This document shows, piece after piece, positions 33,357 through 45,859 of a stretch of DNA of 64,000 bases. The translations under genes and the position numbers were made by a program. The notes beneath the pieces were generated by a model. The model was given only the letters and a program-made list of their open reading frames with translations, did no database searches and was not told the origin of the DNA. Source of the stretch: Lasiosphaeris hirsuta (taxonomy: Eukaryota > Ascomycota > Sordariomycetes > Sordariales > Lasiosphaeriaceae); contig JAUKUA010000001.1 in NCBI GenBank assembly GCA_030549175.1, forward strand, positions 4,836,001 to 4,900,000, read 5' to 3'. Position 1 is the first letter of the stretch. The number at the start of each line of letters is the position of its first letter.

Positions 33357-35738
33357 CTATCGCCTGTAGGTCCCATCGATTGTGTAGTCCTTTTTCGGTC
33401 CCTTAACAGTGTAAGCCAACCTCCAGTCCCTGAGATTGATAGCCTGGAAGCGGAATTCATAATTCACATCGTAGAAATCATCGATACACATATGCCCGGC
33501 GGTTGCCTTCCAGCCTTGTCCATCATCCTGGTCAGTAGCAACAAACTTAACCTCGTGGAACAAATAGTCGGCTCTTTTCTGATCATCTGTCTTGACAAAC
33601 CAAACGCTCAGCATATCTCGCTGCTCGTTGTACCGCCAAACATATCGTCTTGTCGCACGGAAGGTGAGTCCATTGGATGCCTTGAAATCCCCCTCTTCGA
33701 TGTAGAGATACTCCAAGCCAACGTTGCCATCCGTCTCAAGCCCATCAAACTCGGATTCACGTCCATCCCTTGTTCCATCCCGAAGCAGGAACTTTGCCGT
33801 ACCGCTGAAGTGCCCGCTAGGGTGGCTGGGAAGTTTGCTTACAAGTGATCGCTCGAGTTTCCACTCACCAAGCAGGGAGCGGAAAACTGCCTTTGCAACA
33901 AATTTGCCAGACATCAGTCCAGCCCACGCGGCAGCCTCCGTCTGCTGAAGGGCTTTTGTAGTCTCGGAACGCTGGAAGTCGGTCGGGGATTTCGGAGGAT
34001 ACCGGGCGGGTGTTAAGATGTTCATTTCATTGTTCGCTGGCGGGAGCTGAGGCATCTTCCCCAGAGGGGGCGAGATTTCTAATCCCAATGCCGTGGCGAA
34101 CTCTGCCATAAGCCAGGGGTAATCGCCCATGGGATATTGGGACGCGCGAGGATCGGCTCGGAGGTGGATGGTTCTCTCGATTGAGGTGTCGTTACTCAAG
34201 GCAGCCCGCATTGTTGGGGGCAAAGATGATGACGGGCCACCGGCAGCCCAAAGGGCCGTAATGAAGCGCGCTTGCATCTCCATCACGCCCCAATACGGCG
34301 ATCGATAAAAGCCCACAAAACCAAGATTCGGAACATCTGGATGATAAGTACCGTGAAAACCCAGCGCAAGCGTGTTGTTCAGGTCAGTTGGACATATCGA
34401 CAGCGTATTTTGGATCGAGGCCGGCAGGAATAAAACCGAAGCAGACGCCTCAAAGCCGGTAGCTAGAATCACGGCCGCAACATCGTTGATTTGCTCGCCG
34501 GAGGGGGTTATTGTGGCGAGGGATCCGGATATGGATTGTAGTTTGCCATGGGCCGCGGAAATGAGGCCAGATCGAACAAACTCTAGATAAGTATCGCTGA
34601 CTACAAGATACGGCGGATTTTTGTCATCGTCACTCCCGACGGCAACCTCTGGGGAAAATATCGATTGATCACTTCCGACGGTTTGTCGATAGATGGCGTT
34701 TACGGTCTGGGCAGCCTCGACGGAAATGTGGCCCTCCTTATTCGCCAAAGGAAATGACCGGTTGGAGAGGTTGTAAGACCCTAGATCCAGTGGAAGGAAC
34801 GGTGGAGCAGATAGTGCAGACTGTGCGAGAGGTGAAGCATGTTAGTGTGTTGACCAAGATAAGACGCCCACAATGCGTACCTTTGGAGAGAGATGCAGGG
34901 GGAACACCCAAGTCGGCCTCTGGATGATGTGGTGTATGGAGTATCGATCCGCGTTCGCTATCGGGCATGTGCCTGGAGAATGTATTGCGGAGGACAGATG
35001 CGATGCAATGGTGCCGGCAATTTCGACGCCTGACATCTGCCCACCGACAACAAGAATCTTGCTCCTATCACCAGGCGTCTTGCCGAGCAAGGCCGTGAGG
35101 TTGCGATACTCGCTGCTATGGATAACCGGGACGTCGGAATCAACGGGCACCCCCGATGGTCGGAGGGGCCTACCGAAGAAGCCCGAGGCGACTAGGAGGT
35201 GGTCGAAGTTGTGTTCATCAACTTGTCCATCATGGGTGCGAGTTTGAACCCGCCATGAGGGCCCAGTACCACCTTCAGGAGTGGGGAGCACTTCGGCCTT
35301 CTCCACGCAATTCCCAAGGCTCAGCTTGGCCCCCTGACAGTAGGCCTGAAGATATCGTTCGAGATAGCGACCAACTTGCCAGGCCTTGGGCAGGTCGAGA
35401 GATCCTTCTTCCCAGGCTAGATCACTGAACTGAACAGTGTGCTTGCTTTGGTTAGCTACCATGAGCGGGTGAACCTGGCCAGCGGCATCGTCTCTCGACG
35501 AAGGCCACAGGCCACCGATACGTGACTGAGCATCGAATATCGTCACATCAAAGGTTCCAGCCGGAACATCGTGTAGAAGTGACTTGGCTGCAGCGAGCCC
35601 AGAAGGGCCAGCGCCTGAAAGGTATTAGAGAGTGGTCGCACAGCGAGGGGATTGGAAGCGCAGTCGAGGGGAGAGGTACATATGACCAGCGGGCTAGGAT
35701 ATAGTCAACGCACCAACAATACACACCGTCTTTGGCAT
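33357..35738 (-). CDS. Flavin-containing monooxygenase fused to a DUF6314-like domain
   Basis: Exons 35738-35714, 35614-34881 and 34820-33357, 740 residues. The 25-base first exon ends in a GTGCGT donor; the join gives MPKTVCIVGAGPSGLAAAKS, an FAD-binding GxGxxG at 9-14. A second Rossmann motif, ILVVGGQMSGVEIAG, is the NADPH site. IGGLWPSS and the ATGFEASASVLFLP block also fit class-B flavoprotein monooxygenases, which add oxygen to N, S or carbonyl substrates. The last 170 residues (FRSLLGEWKLERSL ... TRRYVWRY ... CIDDFYDVNYEFRF ... KGPKKDYTIDGTYRR) match my memory of DUF6314, a lipocalin-like barrel of unknown function. No membrane anchor seen. Substrate unknown. A 19-base tandem repeat lies 55 bases upstream of the ATG. 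Confidence 0.88.
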
Positions 35739-38700
35739 TACGGCAAGGCGATGGCCTGTCCTCAGGGGAATCAGTGCCCGGAGCTGGGATTGGGCCAGAG
35801 CTCTTGAGCGGGGCCAGAGCTCTTGAGCGGGGCCAGGGGTCGGCAGCAGAGGTACTCGTTATCTAGGTACGTGACTTGAATCTGAATTACGAGGGTAGGG
35901 GGTGGGGATGACTCAAAGGATGGCTGAACCGAAGCTAAACTTAATTGCTGAAGTTTCTAAGGGATGGCCAAATGCCGCCAAAACGGGGAAAATCAAGGGA
36001 AGGTGGAGGGATGGAGAGGCAATTGGCGTCAGCTGGCCCAGGGAGCGGGGCCCAGGGAGCGGAGTCCATGGAGCCCAACCTAGCCAAGCTTAGGGCCCAA
36101 GGTTCCCGGGACAAAGGACAATGGCGACATCCATGGCTGCGGGCTAGGATCCGGGCACCTAGGTTGGGGGAGAGTTCGTGGGGAAAATATCTCAGGGTGG
36201 CTGTCGAATGGTCGGGCAACCTATGCATGGAAGCGCTCGTCCTGCTGTGTAGGCGGATGGTTTGGAGGGAAGCCCCGTTTTTGAGGGGTTCCTCCAGGGC
36301 TTCTTCCAGTTGACTCGCGGGGCACAGGGCATCTATGTATTACGTAATCACACGATTGTCTTGAGCCACCCAGCTTTCCCAGTTCAGAAGGGGAAAGGTC
36401 CGGCGCGATCACTCAACGCGCATCACATCCCGTGCCGCTTGTCTTCTTCGCTCCGATTCTTTTGCATCGTTTGAGCAAACATGCTCTCCTCCTGCATATC
36501 TCCGAGTCTTTGCCGTCGTGGCAGACTATCTTTGTGGTATTGGAAAATGCTCTTGGACCCGGAGCTGCGATCGCCGCACCGATAACTTCACAGCGGCATC
36601 GCCGAACCTCCAACGCCCCATCCCTTTCTTTTCTGGAACTCACAACTCGTCGAGCTATCAGGCGCCAATGGCTACGGCTTCATCATCACCATTCCCAACG
36701 CATCATTTCGAATGAGCATCTGTATCCATCGCCACAGTTACACAGCGTCTGCGCCGAGAGGGAGGCCGATGGAACGTTCGTAGTCGTCCATATCTTGGCC
36801 TCCGCTTTCGCTTCCCTAAGCCCATGGCTTTCCAGGCGGTGAGGAGAATGCCAATGCAGCCCTGCAGCACTTTTCGTGGGTTGCATTTCCTGCTAGGCCG
36901 ATATCTGCGACTTCCCTGATTCCAATTCGGCACCCGGCAGCTCGCCCAGGGGATGGCAGAAATCTCCTAATTGCCTCTGCAGCCTGTCAAGGTACACATC
37001 ACAAAGCGCTGACAGCACTCTCTTCTTCGTGATGTTGCCTTTCTAAATACCGCGCCTACTTGCAAGATCGGCCTAATTCCGCAGCTCATACACTGTCATT
37101 GTCGCCTCCACCACTGCTGCCAGACGTCGTCCCGTGATGGATTACGATTGTACCGAGATAAAGAGGTGGTGTCCAATCACCCGATTGGTTCATACTTGGA
37201 GGGGCACGATCTGCGGAGTAGGCCTGCGGAGAAGAACAGCTCGGATGGGAAGATTGGGCCTCATAGGGAGCCATTGTGCGCACCACCGCAGAGGCGACCT
37301 GGAGGGCCACCCTTCCCGTCTTGGCAGAGGCTTGCCGACTTCAAGCCAAGAGAAGACGCAGATGCTTGTTCGACGCCCGCCGAGCGTTTCCCCGGCTCTA
37401 AGTGTAGAAGATAGCCAACCACCGGGACCCGGACTCGCCACCAAGAGATGCCACGCTTTGCGAATGCGTTGTTCCCGGGTTGTCTCCGAGATCTGACTGA
37501 GATGAGATCCCTCGCGGTGCCCCGCACTTGTCCACGTTGCAACACCCCTCGATGCGTCTCACCCGCGCAGCAGCAGCCTTGGGCTCTCGAACAAAACCAA
37601 TTTCCTGCTTTTGGGCTTTTGCGAGGGCAAGCATGGGTGAAACGAAGCCGGCTGAGATGTTTGAGAGTCGTATGGAAGCGGGGAGGGAATGAGCTCGCGA
37701 GGTACAGCCCGGGCGATACGGCAACATGCAGTGAAGATGGTGTCTGTGACACCGTCTGCACTCGCCTCGACAGCTGGAGCTCTCCTAGCTTCCATAACCA
37801 ACAAGTAACCTAGATCTGGCGCAACCAGTTCAGCACGTGGGATAATACGCAGTCCTACCGGATAGCTGCTCACAAGCTACCATTACGGACAGAGATTTGC
37901 CAGATACAGAGATACACACGTCTTTTCGACAATTGCGTCCGCCGGCTAGCCGCGTGGGGGAGATGCTCTGGTAGAAGGCCTTGGCTGAATGGTTGCAACC
38001 TTAAAAGGGCCGTGGCAGGGATGGCCTGGAGAAGTTCGATTTGACAAGTAATTCTCGGGGCTCTCTCCCGAGTGACTGACTGATGAAGCTTTGGGATACA
38101 GACCAGTGCCAATGACGCGATGATCTTGCTGCCAAGCTTCTCAAGCTGAATTGTATTCGGGCTCGCCGCGGTACAGCCGCCTCTCCATCGAACCTTCTTG
38201 GCACACGTTGTGCGAAAACCACAACGCTTTCCCGCCTGAGAGACTCGGGTACGAATAGAATGCCATGGTGCCGGGATAGAATAGCACGTCTTGAAGCCAC
38301 CCTCTCTCAAGGCCGTGTTTGCGTCCACCCCAAACATTCTCTAGCTCGGGAGGACCAATTGCTCGGGATGCGCGATGGTGATAGCAAGGGTGCGCAGAGT
38401 ATGTGCAAACCTCGCCCTAGCTCATAGCTGCAGCCTTCATCCCAACTTGGAGGTTTCCGACTGGCTAGCTGAAGCAATCGCTCTCGCGGGCCGTGCTAAC
38501 TCACCCGAACAGTGGATGATGCCGGCTCACCATGCTCTTTGAGCCGAGCTGACGCCGATACCGCCAACTATACCCGAGTCTGCTGCCCGGCGTCAATATG
38601 TAAAGGCCGTATTGGCCCGAATGCATTTCTCCCTTGATACTCATTTGACAACGAGGGGGTCAAATATTGAGTGACACAGTGCCTTGCTCTGTCTGAAATA

Positions 38701-40081
38701 GGAACTAAGACAAGATGACGCCCCAATGCGACAGACGCGGGCCGCGTTATCTTGCTCAGGCTCATATATCAAGCATGCATCAAGAGTCAGGCGAGTGCGC
38801 CACGGCACGGTCCAGTGGATATCGCTCGCTATTTGCTATGCAGTTGGAATGCCCCGACTGGGACGCTGCCAGGACTCTGGCACGAGAGAAAGCAAGACAC
38901 TCGTCTACAGCAGTTCAAACAGGGGCACAACCTAGTTGGTGCCGTGTCTAGGCTACTTGTCCACCTGACGCAGGCCGTGTCCAGACCTCGAGAGGTTCTA
39001 GAAACTTTGGTTTCCCGTTCCGCGGTTCGGGCAGAGGTTGTGAGCCCGTGGCCCACAGCCAGTAACCAGCCTCCTGGCGCCAGATGTCGTGCCATCCCTC
39101 CTTCACCCCCCTGAGACTGGAAGCGGGGCAGGCTAACTTGCATGCACCTCGGGCAAGCCTAGGATGGAGGAAATACGGAGACTACTAGACGGATTGGACA
39201 AAATTAGCATGCGGGTGATGAAGCCTGGGCGTGCTCGAGTGTTCTTGAGCGCAAGTGCGCTTTGGCACATCCATGTTTTTGTGGCGGCCATCGCGAGACA
39301 TACAGACCGCCCGGCTCTATGGAGAGAGAGAGGCGAATAGCTGGTTTTCGTGGCGCTGTTATAGAGCGCCATACTTATAGCTTTTGCCAGCAAGTTCGGC
39401 TTAGGGTCGCTTTCCGCACCTCTCAACCCGCCCCTGCGCTTCCGTCCTTGTTGTTCTCACGGTGCTGACCCTCCATCCCGACGACACTCCCAGCCAATTG
39501 CAGTACACGCAGTGCCGTCTCAACACCAGATCCTGCTGACCGCAACCGCCGGGTTTGGCAGGTCTGGGATCCACGCGGAGGGAATTCCCGGATTCCAGTC
39601 GACTCCACACCCTCTTCTCCAACGCGGGCTTGCTTGCCTCGTGCTTGGAACCTCCTCCCCGCATCTCGGCCATCTCAGCGGCGCAACTCCAACGGCACAG
39701 CCGAGTGGACTTAAGATTTACGCTCTCAACGCAAGCCCACGAGAGAGGCTTTTGACCAAGGCCAAAGCATGAGCAATGGGTTAGTAAAGCCCGGCCCCTT
39801 TCTTTCAGTCCTTCGGCTGGCTGTCTTCCCCTCTCATGTACAGAAAGCATAAGTAAACCATTGGCTTTCACCTGTCTCCTGGCTCCCGTCGTCCTCTCCG
39901 ACCCCATCACACTTTTGCCTCGCTTCCGTCCGAACCCTGTGTTTTTTCCTGAGCTGCTCCTTCCATCCCCGACACCACCCAGCCACATGCCGGTCGAGTC
40001 GACTGACGCCAATATCCTCTCTGCAAATTAGCCAAGCTCGCAGAGTCAAACGCGTGGTTCGACATCGAATACATCGCGGAA
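35739..40081. other. 4.3-kb gene-free stretch
   Basis: Besides the FMO promoter repeat at its left end, it holds GGGAGCGGGGCCC-type short repeats near 36033-36075. Several minus-strand frames of 150-200 codons exist (37261-37761, 37870-38337, 39401-40012), but all are Arg/Ser/Cys-rich without motifs and overlap equally long frames on the other strand. The right end is the MFS transporter's pyrimidine-rich leader. Confidence 0.55.
35792..35836. repeat. 19-base tandem repeat in FMO promoter
   Basis: GGGCCAGAGCTCTTGAGCG occurs at 35792-35810 and 35811-35829, followed by a partial third copy to 35836. Each unit holds the palindrome AGAGCTCT. The array is 54-98 bases upstream of the monooxygenase ATG (minus strand), so the repeats could be protein-binding sites. 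Confidence 0.85.
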
Positions 40082-41806
40082 ATGAGCGACGACAAGGAGA
40101 AGCAGTCAACCGACGCTCATCGCAGCCATGACGAGGGCGGCTTGATGGATCTACCCCCGGATCCGGATGCCCATCTGACCGCTGCCGAAAAGGCCGAAAT
40201 CGTATGTCCAGCGCCTGCACCTTCCCCCCTCCCCGGACCTTGCTCCGTTCCGAGCTTCACGACAGCAAGCAGCCAAAATACTAACACGACGTACCTTAGG
40301 ACCGGAAGCTGCTCTGGCGGCTCGACTGGATGCTTATTCCATGGGTAATTCACAACTCAATTTAACACCAAGCGAAGCAGCGCATCGCTGACATTGTCTA
40401 CAGCTCTGTTTCCTCTACCTGCTCGCTTTCCTCGATCGGACCAACATTGGCAACGCGAAGATTGCCGGTCTTGGACAATCGCTCGGCCTGACCACCTCCA
40501 GCTACAATGCGACCCTCACCATTTTCTTTGTGTCGTACGCCGTCTTTGAGCCCGTCACGAACGTCCTTCTCAAGAAAATGCGGCCGTCTGTTTTTATTCC
40601 TGTTACTATGTGAGTTTGCGCCGGGACTCCGTACTTACGGACGTAGGAAGGCAATAAATATGCTGATAACGAGCGCGCAGGGTTCTTTGGGGCTGCAGCA
40701 TGCTGGGCATGGGCTTTGTAACCAATTGGTCGGGTCTCATGTGTGCTCGGTGGTTCCTTGGTCTGACCGAGGCCGGCCTGTTTCCAGGCGTCAACTACTA
40801 TCTCTCCTGCTGGTACAGACGTTCCGAATTCGGCCTTCGCGCCGCCATATTTTTCTCGGCGGCTGCTCTGTCGGGGTCATTTGGTGGTCTTTTGGCTGCA
40901 GCCATCGAGATGATGGATGGCATCGGCGGACGGCCCGGCTGGGCATGGATCTTCATTCTCGAGGGTCTGTTTACCGTCCTCGTCGGTGTCGCATCGTTCT
41001 GGATGGTGTACGACTTCCCCGACGAGGCTAAGTTTCTCTCTGATGCGGACCGCGCGCGAGTCCTCCGCCGCCTCAAACTCGACCAACAGTCGTCGGCCGA
41101 GCACGAGTCTTTCCAGATGAAATACTTTTGGGACGCCGTCAAGGACTGGAAGATGTGGCTCGGCATGGTTATTTACATGGGCTGCGACATGCCGCTATAC
41201 GCCTTCTCGCTCTTCCTACCGACCATCATCGCGGACCTCGGCTGGAACACAAGCATTGTGCGCGCTCAGCTGATGTCGGTCCCGCCGTATGCTGTAGCTG
41301 CCGTCCTCACCGTCGTCATCGGCTTCATTGCCGATCGGACGCGCCAGCGCGGCATTTGCAACATTGTTGTCTCGCTCTTTGGTGTTGCTGGCTTCGCCAT
41401 GCTCCTCGGCTCCGACCAACCTGCCGTACAGTACGCCGGTACATTTCTCGGCGCACTGGGCATCTACCCGTGCATCTCGAACACGATTAGCTGGATGGCT
41501 AACAACATTGAGGGCGTTTACAAGCGTGGTGTGGTGCTCGGATTTGTTATTGGATGGGGCAATCTGAACGGCGTGGTGAGCAGTAACATATACTTCAGCC
41601 AGCCAGGGTTCCCCGAGGGCCATGGCACTGTTATGGGCTACATGGCTGTTTTCTTGTTCGGCGGATCCCTGTTGATGACGCTGCTGCTCAGGAGGGAGAA
41701 TACCAAGCGCCGCCGCGGCGAGCGTGATCATTGGGTGCAGGGACTGAATGAGAAGGAAGCGGAGGCGTTGGGTGATAATAGGCCGGATTTCTTTTATACG
41801 GTCTAG
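40082..41806 (+). CDS. MFS transporter, anion:cation symporter (Dal5/Tna1-like) family
   Basis: Exons 40082-40201, 40300-40344, 40404-40609 and 40681-41806, 498 residues. Introns are GTATGT...CTTAG, GTAATT...TACAG and GTGAGT...CGCAG; the second exon is only 45 bases. The joins give the family signature DRKLLWRLDWMLIPWLCFLYLLAFLDRTNIGNAKIAGL. Twelve membrane segments, typical loops (RRSEFGLRAAIFFSAAALSG, PGWAWIFILEGL, DFPDEAKFLSD, GRxxRR-like FIADRTRQRG). Known members import allantoate, nicotinate, pantothenate, biotin precursors or sugar acids with protons at the plasma membrane; which one cannot be told. Cytosolic ends are short and charged, the N-terminus having acidic and Lys patches that could be ubiquitination sites. 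Confidence 0.95.
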
Positions 41807-44800
41807 GTGGTTCCTTTTTCCGTTTCGATCCGGCATGGGTTCCTCTTAGTTTTCATGGGCTTCTTCATTAGCAAGGCTTTTACACCGCTGGCGAGGGCAG
41901 TCCTTCAACGAGTCTAACACAACAGGCAGGGTGAACAAAAGTTCATTCGTCTTTCCACCGCTGCGAATTGGGAGAAGGTGCGTCATCTCTTACTCAATTT
42001 CATGTCGGGCTAATTAGTGTTCTCTTTCTTCTGCATCGTGAGCTTATATGGTGGCGCTCTCGGCTGGGTTGCGCGTCATCGGGGGCTCTACTCTATCCAT
42101 CATGGCCTGTTCCTAGATTGATATATACGGATATTCTGTGCTATATTGGGTGATGAAATATATAAAAAGACAGTAGCCAGATGGTCGAAGTCATTCATAG
42201 TCAGGGGTCAGGCCAGGACCAAGCGGGGCCGTTCGCTGGGGTTGAGGCAGCTTTGTCTCTTGGGTTGGATGGCATCACTAGCACTAGACAGGCAGAGGAG
42301 TATGAGTGTTTTTGACGACTTGGGCTTCCTCGGGTGCTGAATCTCAAAAGACTTTACGTTTCGGAAACCGCTTGCTTCGCAAAATGAGTTGATTTGGTCA
42401 TGCCAGAGGGTATCCTGAGGGAACGGGGATGACTGGCAGGGAGTTCGCAATAATGCTAGCGTCTGCGGAGGCATCTTGCACCGTTGGCCATGCTGGCGCT
42501 AGACCCAACCTGTCATTGAGCTCCTCCCCGTAGATCCCCTGTCCCTGGCCCTCGTCAGTCCCCTTGACGTGTTTCTAGAGAGTTTAAGACGGTATTACGG
42601 CAATCGTCCAGGGAACCTGGAGAGCAAAGACGTGCCGATGTAGCTGGACCCCTGCCCAAATGCAGACGGAGCACAGCCTGATCTTGTGCTTCCGCGGCAA
42701 GAGGATAGTCACAACAGCACCGCTGTACCCCCTAGCAAAAGTTCTTAACAGTAGCGACTGGAGGGTACCTTGTCAGCGAGAAGACCTGGATATGGCGCTG
42801 CCGTAGTGCCATTCTCTTGATAGGGGGAGGGTTATATTGGTCCTTGAGCAATACTGGTCTGCTACTGGCGCAGTTGTATCTAAGGCTCGAGTCATGTGTC
42901 CATCCGACCCTCAGCGGCCAAGAAGCCGACATATGGATGCAATGATCCAGGCACCGGTACCCAGTATGTAAGGCTTTGTGCCTTCCACTGGGTGACAGGT
43001 GGTACAGCTCCAAGCACGCACTGCAGACTGTGGCTTACATGCCTCAAACTGTCAGACGTCACGGCTTAGCTGGGAGTGAGGATGCAACAAGAAGGATGGG
43101 TGAGGATAAGGAAAGACCAGGGAGAAGCATAGAGAGAAATAGAAGATGTAGATCTCCCGCTAATTCATTGGCATCCCATTCTCCCGTCTTGGGTCTGACA
43201 GTTAGTGTATTCGGCAGTCGACCGATTTTATCCCAGTACATGACCCCGAAGCAACCGGCCGAGTCAGGCAGCGAGGGTCCAATATACCCCAAACACGTCA
43301 GATACGGAGTATGCTAGTAGGTGTTGAAGGAAGGGGGCGAGACATTGGGTGAAGAGAACAAGGCAAACATGCTCTGTGAAGGGGTGTTGTGCAACGGTAC
43401 AACCCTGGGTTCATGCTCACGCAACCGCCATGAGACCCGGCAGACGGCGCGGGAAGATAGGGCCGTATATAATGCGGCAGAGCATGCGGCATGGCGTCGC
43501 GTCGCGCTGTGATATCCGTGGCCTGCAAGGTTTGTAGTGCCCTGGGTGTTGTGTAAGGTGCTGGGTGTATCTGCTGGGTGTTTGTGTTACCGGATCTGTA
43601 ATCTTCTGATGCTGTGGAGGTCTGGCTTCTGTCGTTTCAACGGGTTCAGCATGGTAGACGCAATTTCGTTTGGGGGCGCTTCGATCGAGACCCGACCCTA
43701 CAGCTAATCAGTGACGTGCCTTGTTCTCCTGCCCGGAGAAGGGGGGAGGTTTCTGCCTGGGCCCCAATTTCAGGCCTTTAGCATTGCGAAAATTGTCTTT
43801 TCCGGGCTGGGCTGAGGAATTAAGGATGGAAGGAGCTCGCCGCAGCATACACGTTTTTAGCATGGTGACAACCCCCTCCTCCCCCACTTACCAGGCTGGT
43901 ATTTTCTGTTTTTTTTTTTTGTGTTGTATCCAGTGGAATATTCGTGATTGAGAGGGTCATCCAAATTATTGCTCTTAGGCCTGAACTTGGGCTGAAGGTC
44001 TATATCACCGGCTTTGATGAAGGTAACCGCCAAATTTTGCGCATGTTTGCTTGCTCTTTCTGGAATGGGTCTTTATGTCAGCCATCGATACATGATGCCC
44101 GTGTTGTTTTGGCCATTTCAACTTGGACCAGGGTTGAGGCAAAGCGAGAATCTCTTCTACAAGACCGACAAACCTACATCTTGATCTCTCTTGGCTGCCT
44201 CTACGATAGACTTTGGGTGATCAAAAAGTGTCGAAGATTTTTATAAATTGATGGCCAGTAACCCCGATTTTGGCAATCCAAGTTCTCCATCATCAACCCA
44301 TCACAACAACTGCTCAAAACTCCCAGCCACCAAATCCCAACAACATACCAAACCGCCACTACCAACTTCAACAGAGAAGTCCGCTTTTCAACCCTCAAGA
44401 TGTGTTTCGGCAAGCTTTGCAGCGATATCCCCTGCCACCAGGAGGTTGTCAACATCTTCCGACTCTCTGTATTTGAGTTGCCGGCCATGCCCGAGGCACA
44501 GCAGCCGTGGACGTACCCTGAGCTGCCCGTCTCGCTACCGGTGCCTCCTCGGCCTCCTACCCCAACAGGAGGTCGGCCGCCACCACTCGTTCCTCGACCG
44601 AATATCCCCTCGCCACCAGAAACTCCTTGAGATTGCATAAAGAACTTGAGCCTAAATTGTCATGGCGGTTGAGGTACTCAACATTTCCATGCAGCTATTT
44701 CCAGTGCAGCTTTCTTACTTTTGTTTCGGCTACTGCGACTGAAAGAATACTCGGCAAGTCTCCAGAAGCGTATCTGACCCAGCATATACGTTTGTGCATG

Positions 44801-45859
44801 CAGGCTCGTGGGATTCTTTGAACATGATGTGAACGGGCGGATGCTATTTGGTGTGTCAAGATTAATTGTGTTTTTTTTTTCTTTGTCTTTTTGCTTTGTT
44901 TTTCTATTACGTACTGGCTTGCAACATCACCACTAGTTTGCTCTTATTGCTAGGCCTGTCTCTACTAGTAGGTTCAATGTTTCACAAACCCTATTCTGCG
45001 AACTCTGAGTACTTTTCTTCCAAACCGCATGTGATTTGCAGAGCTGATGACCCAACCGTGAAATTTGGCTGACCCGAGGTGTTTGGTACATTTGGCTTGG
45101 CTGGTCCTTGTGAAAAAAATTGGTCCAGTTGAAGTATCGAATGTCCTTGGAACCCAACATCATTTTGTTGGCTGTTTTCAAGGCAGGTCGGGCACCAGTG
45201 CTAGATTTCCTCTTCATCTATCCCTCTAGTGAGTGCTGGCAAGCTAATACCGCCGCAACAGCTTGACAGGGGAGGGGACCTTGGTCTCACTTCGTCATTT
45301 ACTTCACGGTTTTGGGGGCGATCCTTGGGGGTATTTCGGGGCTTCCATGGGACTGGCTCAATAGGTGGAGGATGGTTTTTGCGAAAGAACCCCCTAAGTA
45401 ATCACATATCTTTTATGCGAATAAAAACAACAAGAGGCTGAGGGATGAACGTCAACATTGAGATAGTGGGGCTATATCATGACCCCAGTCGCCCTTGATG
45501 CGATGACGTCGTGCACGCCAGGGGTGTCTCGATTCCCGAGACTTATCACTTATCGTCTTGGCAATCGCACCCCGCCAGCCCACCAATGCCAAGAGCTGGG
45601 CGAGGTGGCAGAGCAGCAAGGGAGACAGGAAAAGGCAGGAAGGAGCAGGAAGGAGGCAGCTTGCCGCAACCGCTTCCGCTTTCGCCCATCCTGGATCCTC
45701 CCGTCGTTTTCGTCCTGTAGCGGCTGGCCACTCTGATAGCTTTTTTGCTGCCTGAACCATCTTGTGCAGCTTCCCCCCCCCCAACACGCTTTTATTCCGC
45801 GGTACTGCTATCCCACGATACCCCCCAACCCCCAGCATACCTTCAAAGCAGTGCCCACC
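41807..45859. other. 4-kb gene-poor stretch
   Basis: Only one possible micro-protein (44400-44630) is worth listing. T-runs at 43909-43920 and 44870-44881 and a C-run just before the dehydrogenase (45772-45781) are the notable simple repeats. The right end is the 5' leader of the dehydrogenase gene. Confidence 0.5.
44400..44630 (+). CDS. Possible 76-residue micro-protein
   Basis: ATG in fair context (A at -3) opens MCFGKLCSDIPCHQEVVNIF, a cysteine-containing amphipathic start, followed by a proline-rich tail (PVPPRPPTPTGG). Small MC-F/Y-type proteins are common in Pezizomycotina. Two other frames overlap it with no coding sign. It has no promoter support, so the call is tentative. Confidence 0.3.
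   Translation: MCFGKLCSDIPCHQEVVNIFRLSVFELPAMPEAQQPWTYPELPVSLPVPPRPPTPTGGRPPPLVPRPNIPSPPETP

Noticed and set aside
37261..38337. Two minus-strand frames of 155-166 codons
   Set aside because: Composition is noise-like (Arg, Cys, Ser) and no family similarity can be recognised; similar-length frames exist on the other strand.
39401..40012. 203-codon minus-strand frame just upstream of the MFS transporter
   Set aside because: Arg/Ser/Gly-rich, no motif, overlaps plus-strand frames and the transporter's leader; no promoter or splice support.
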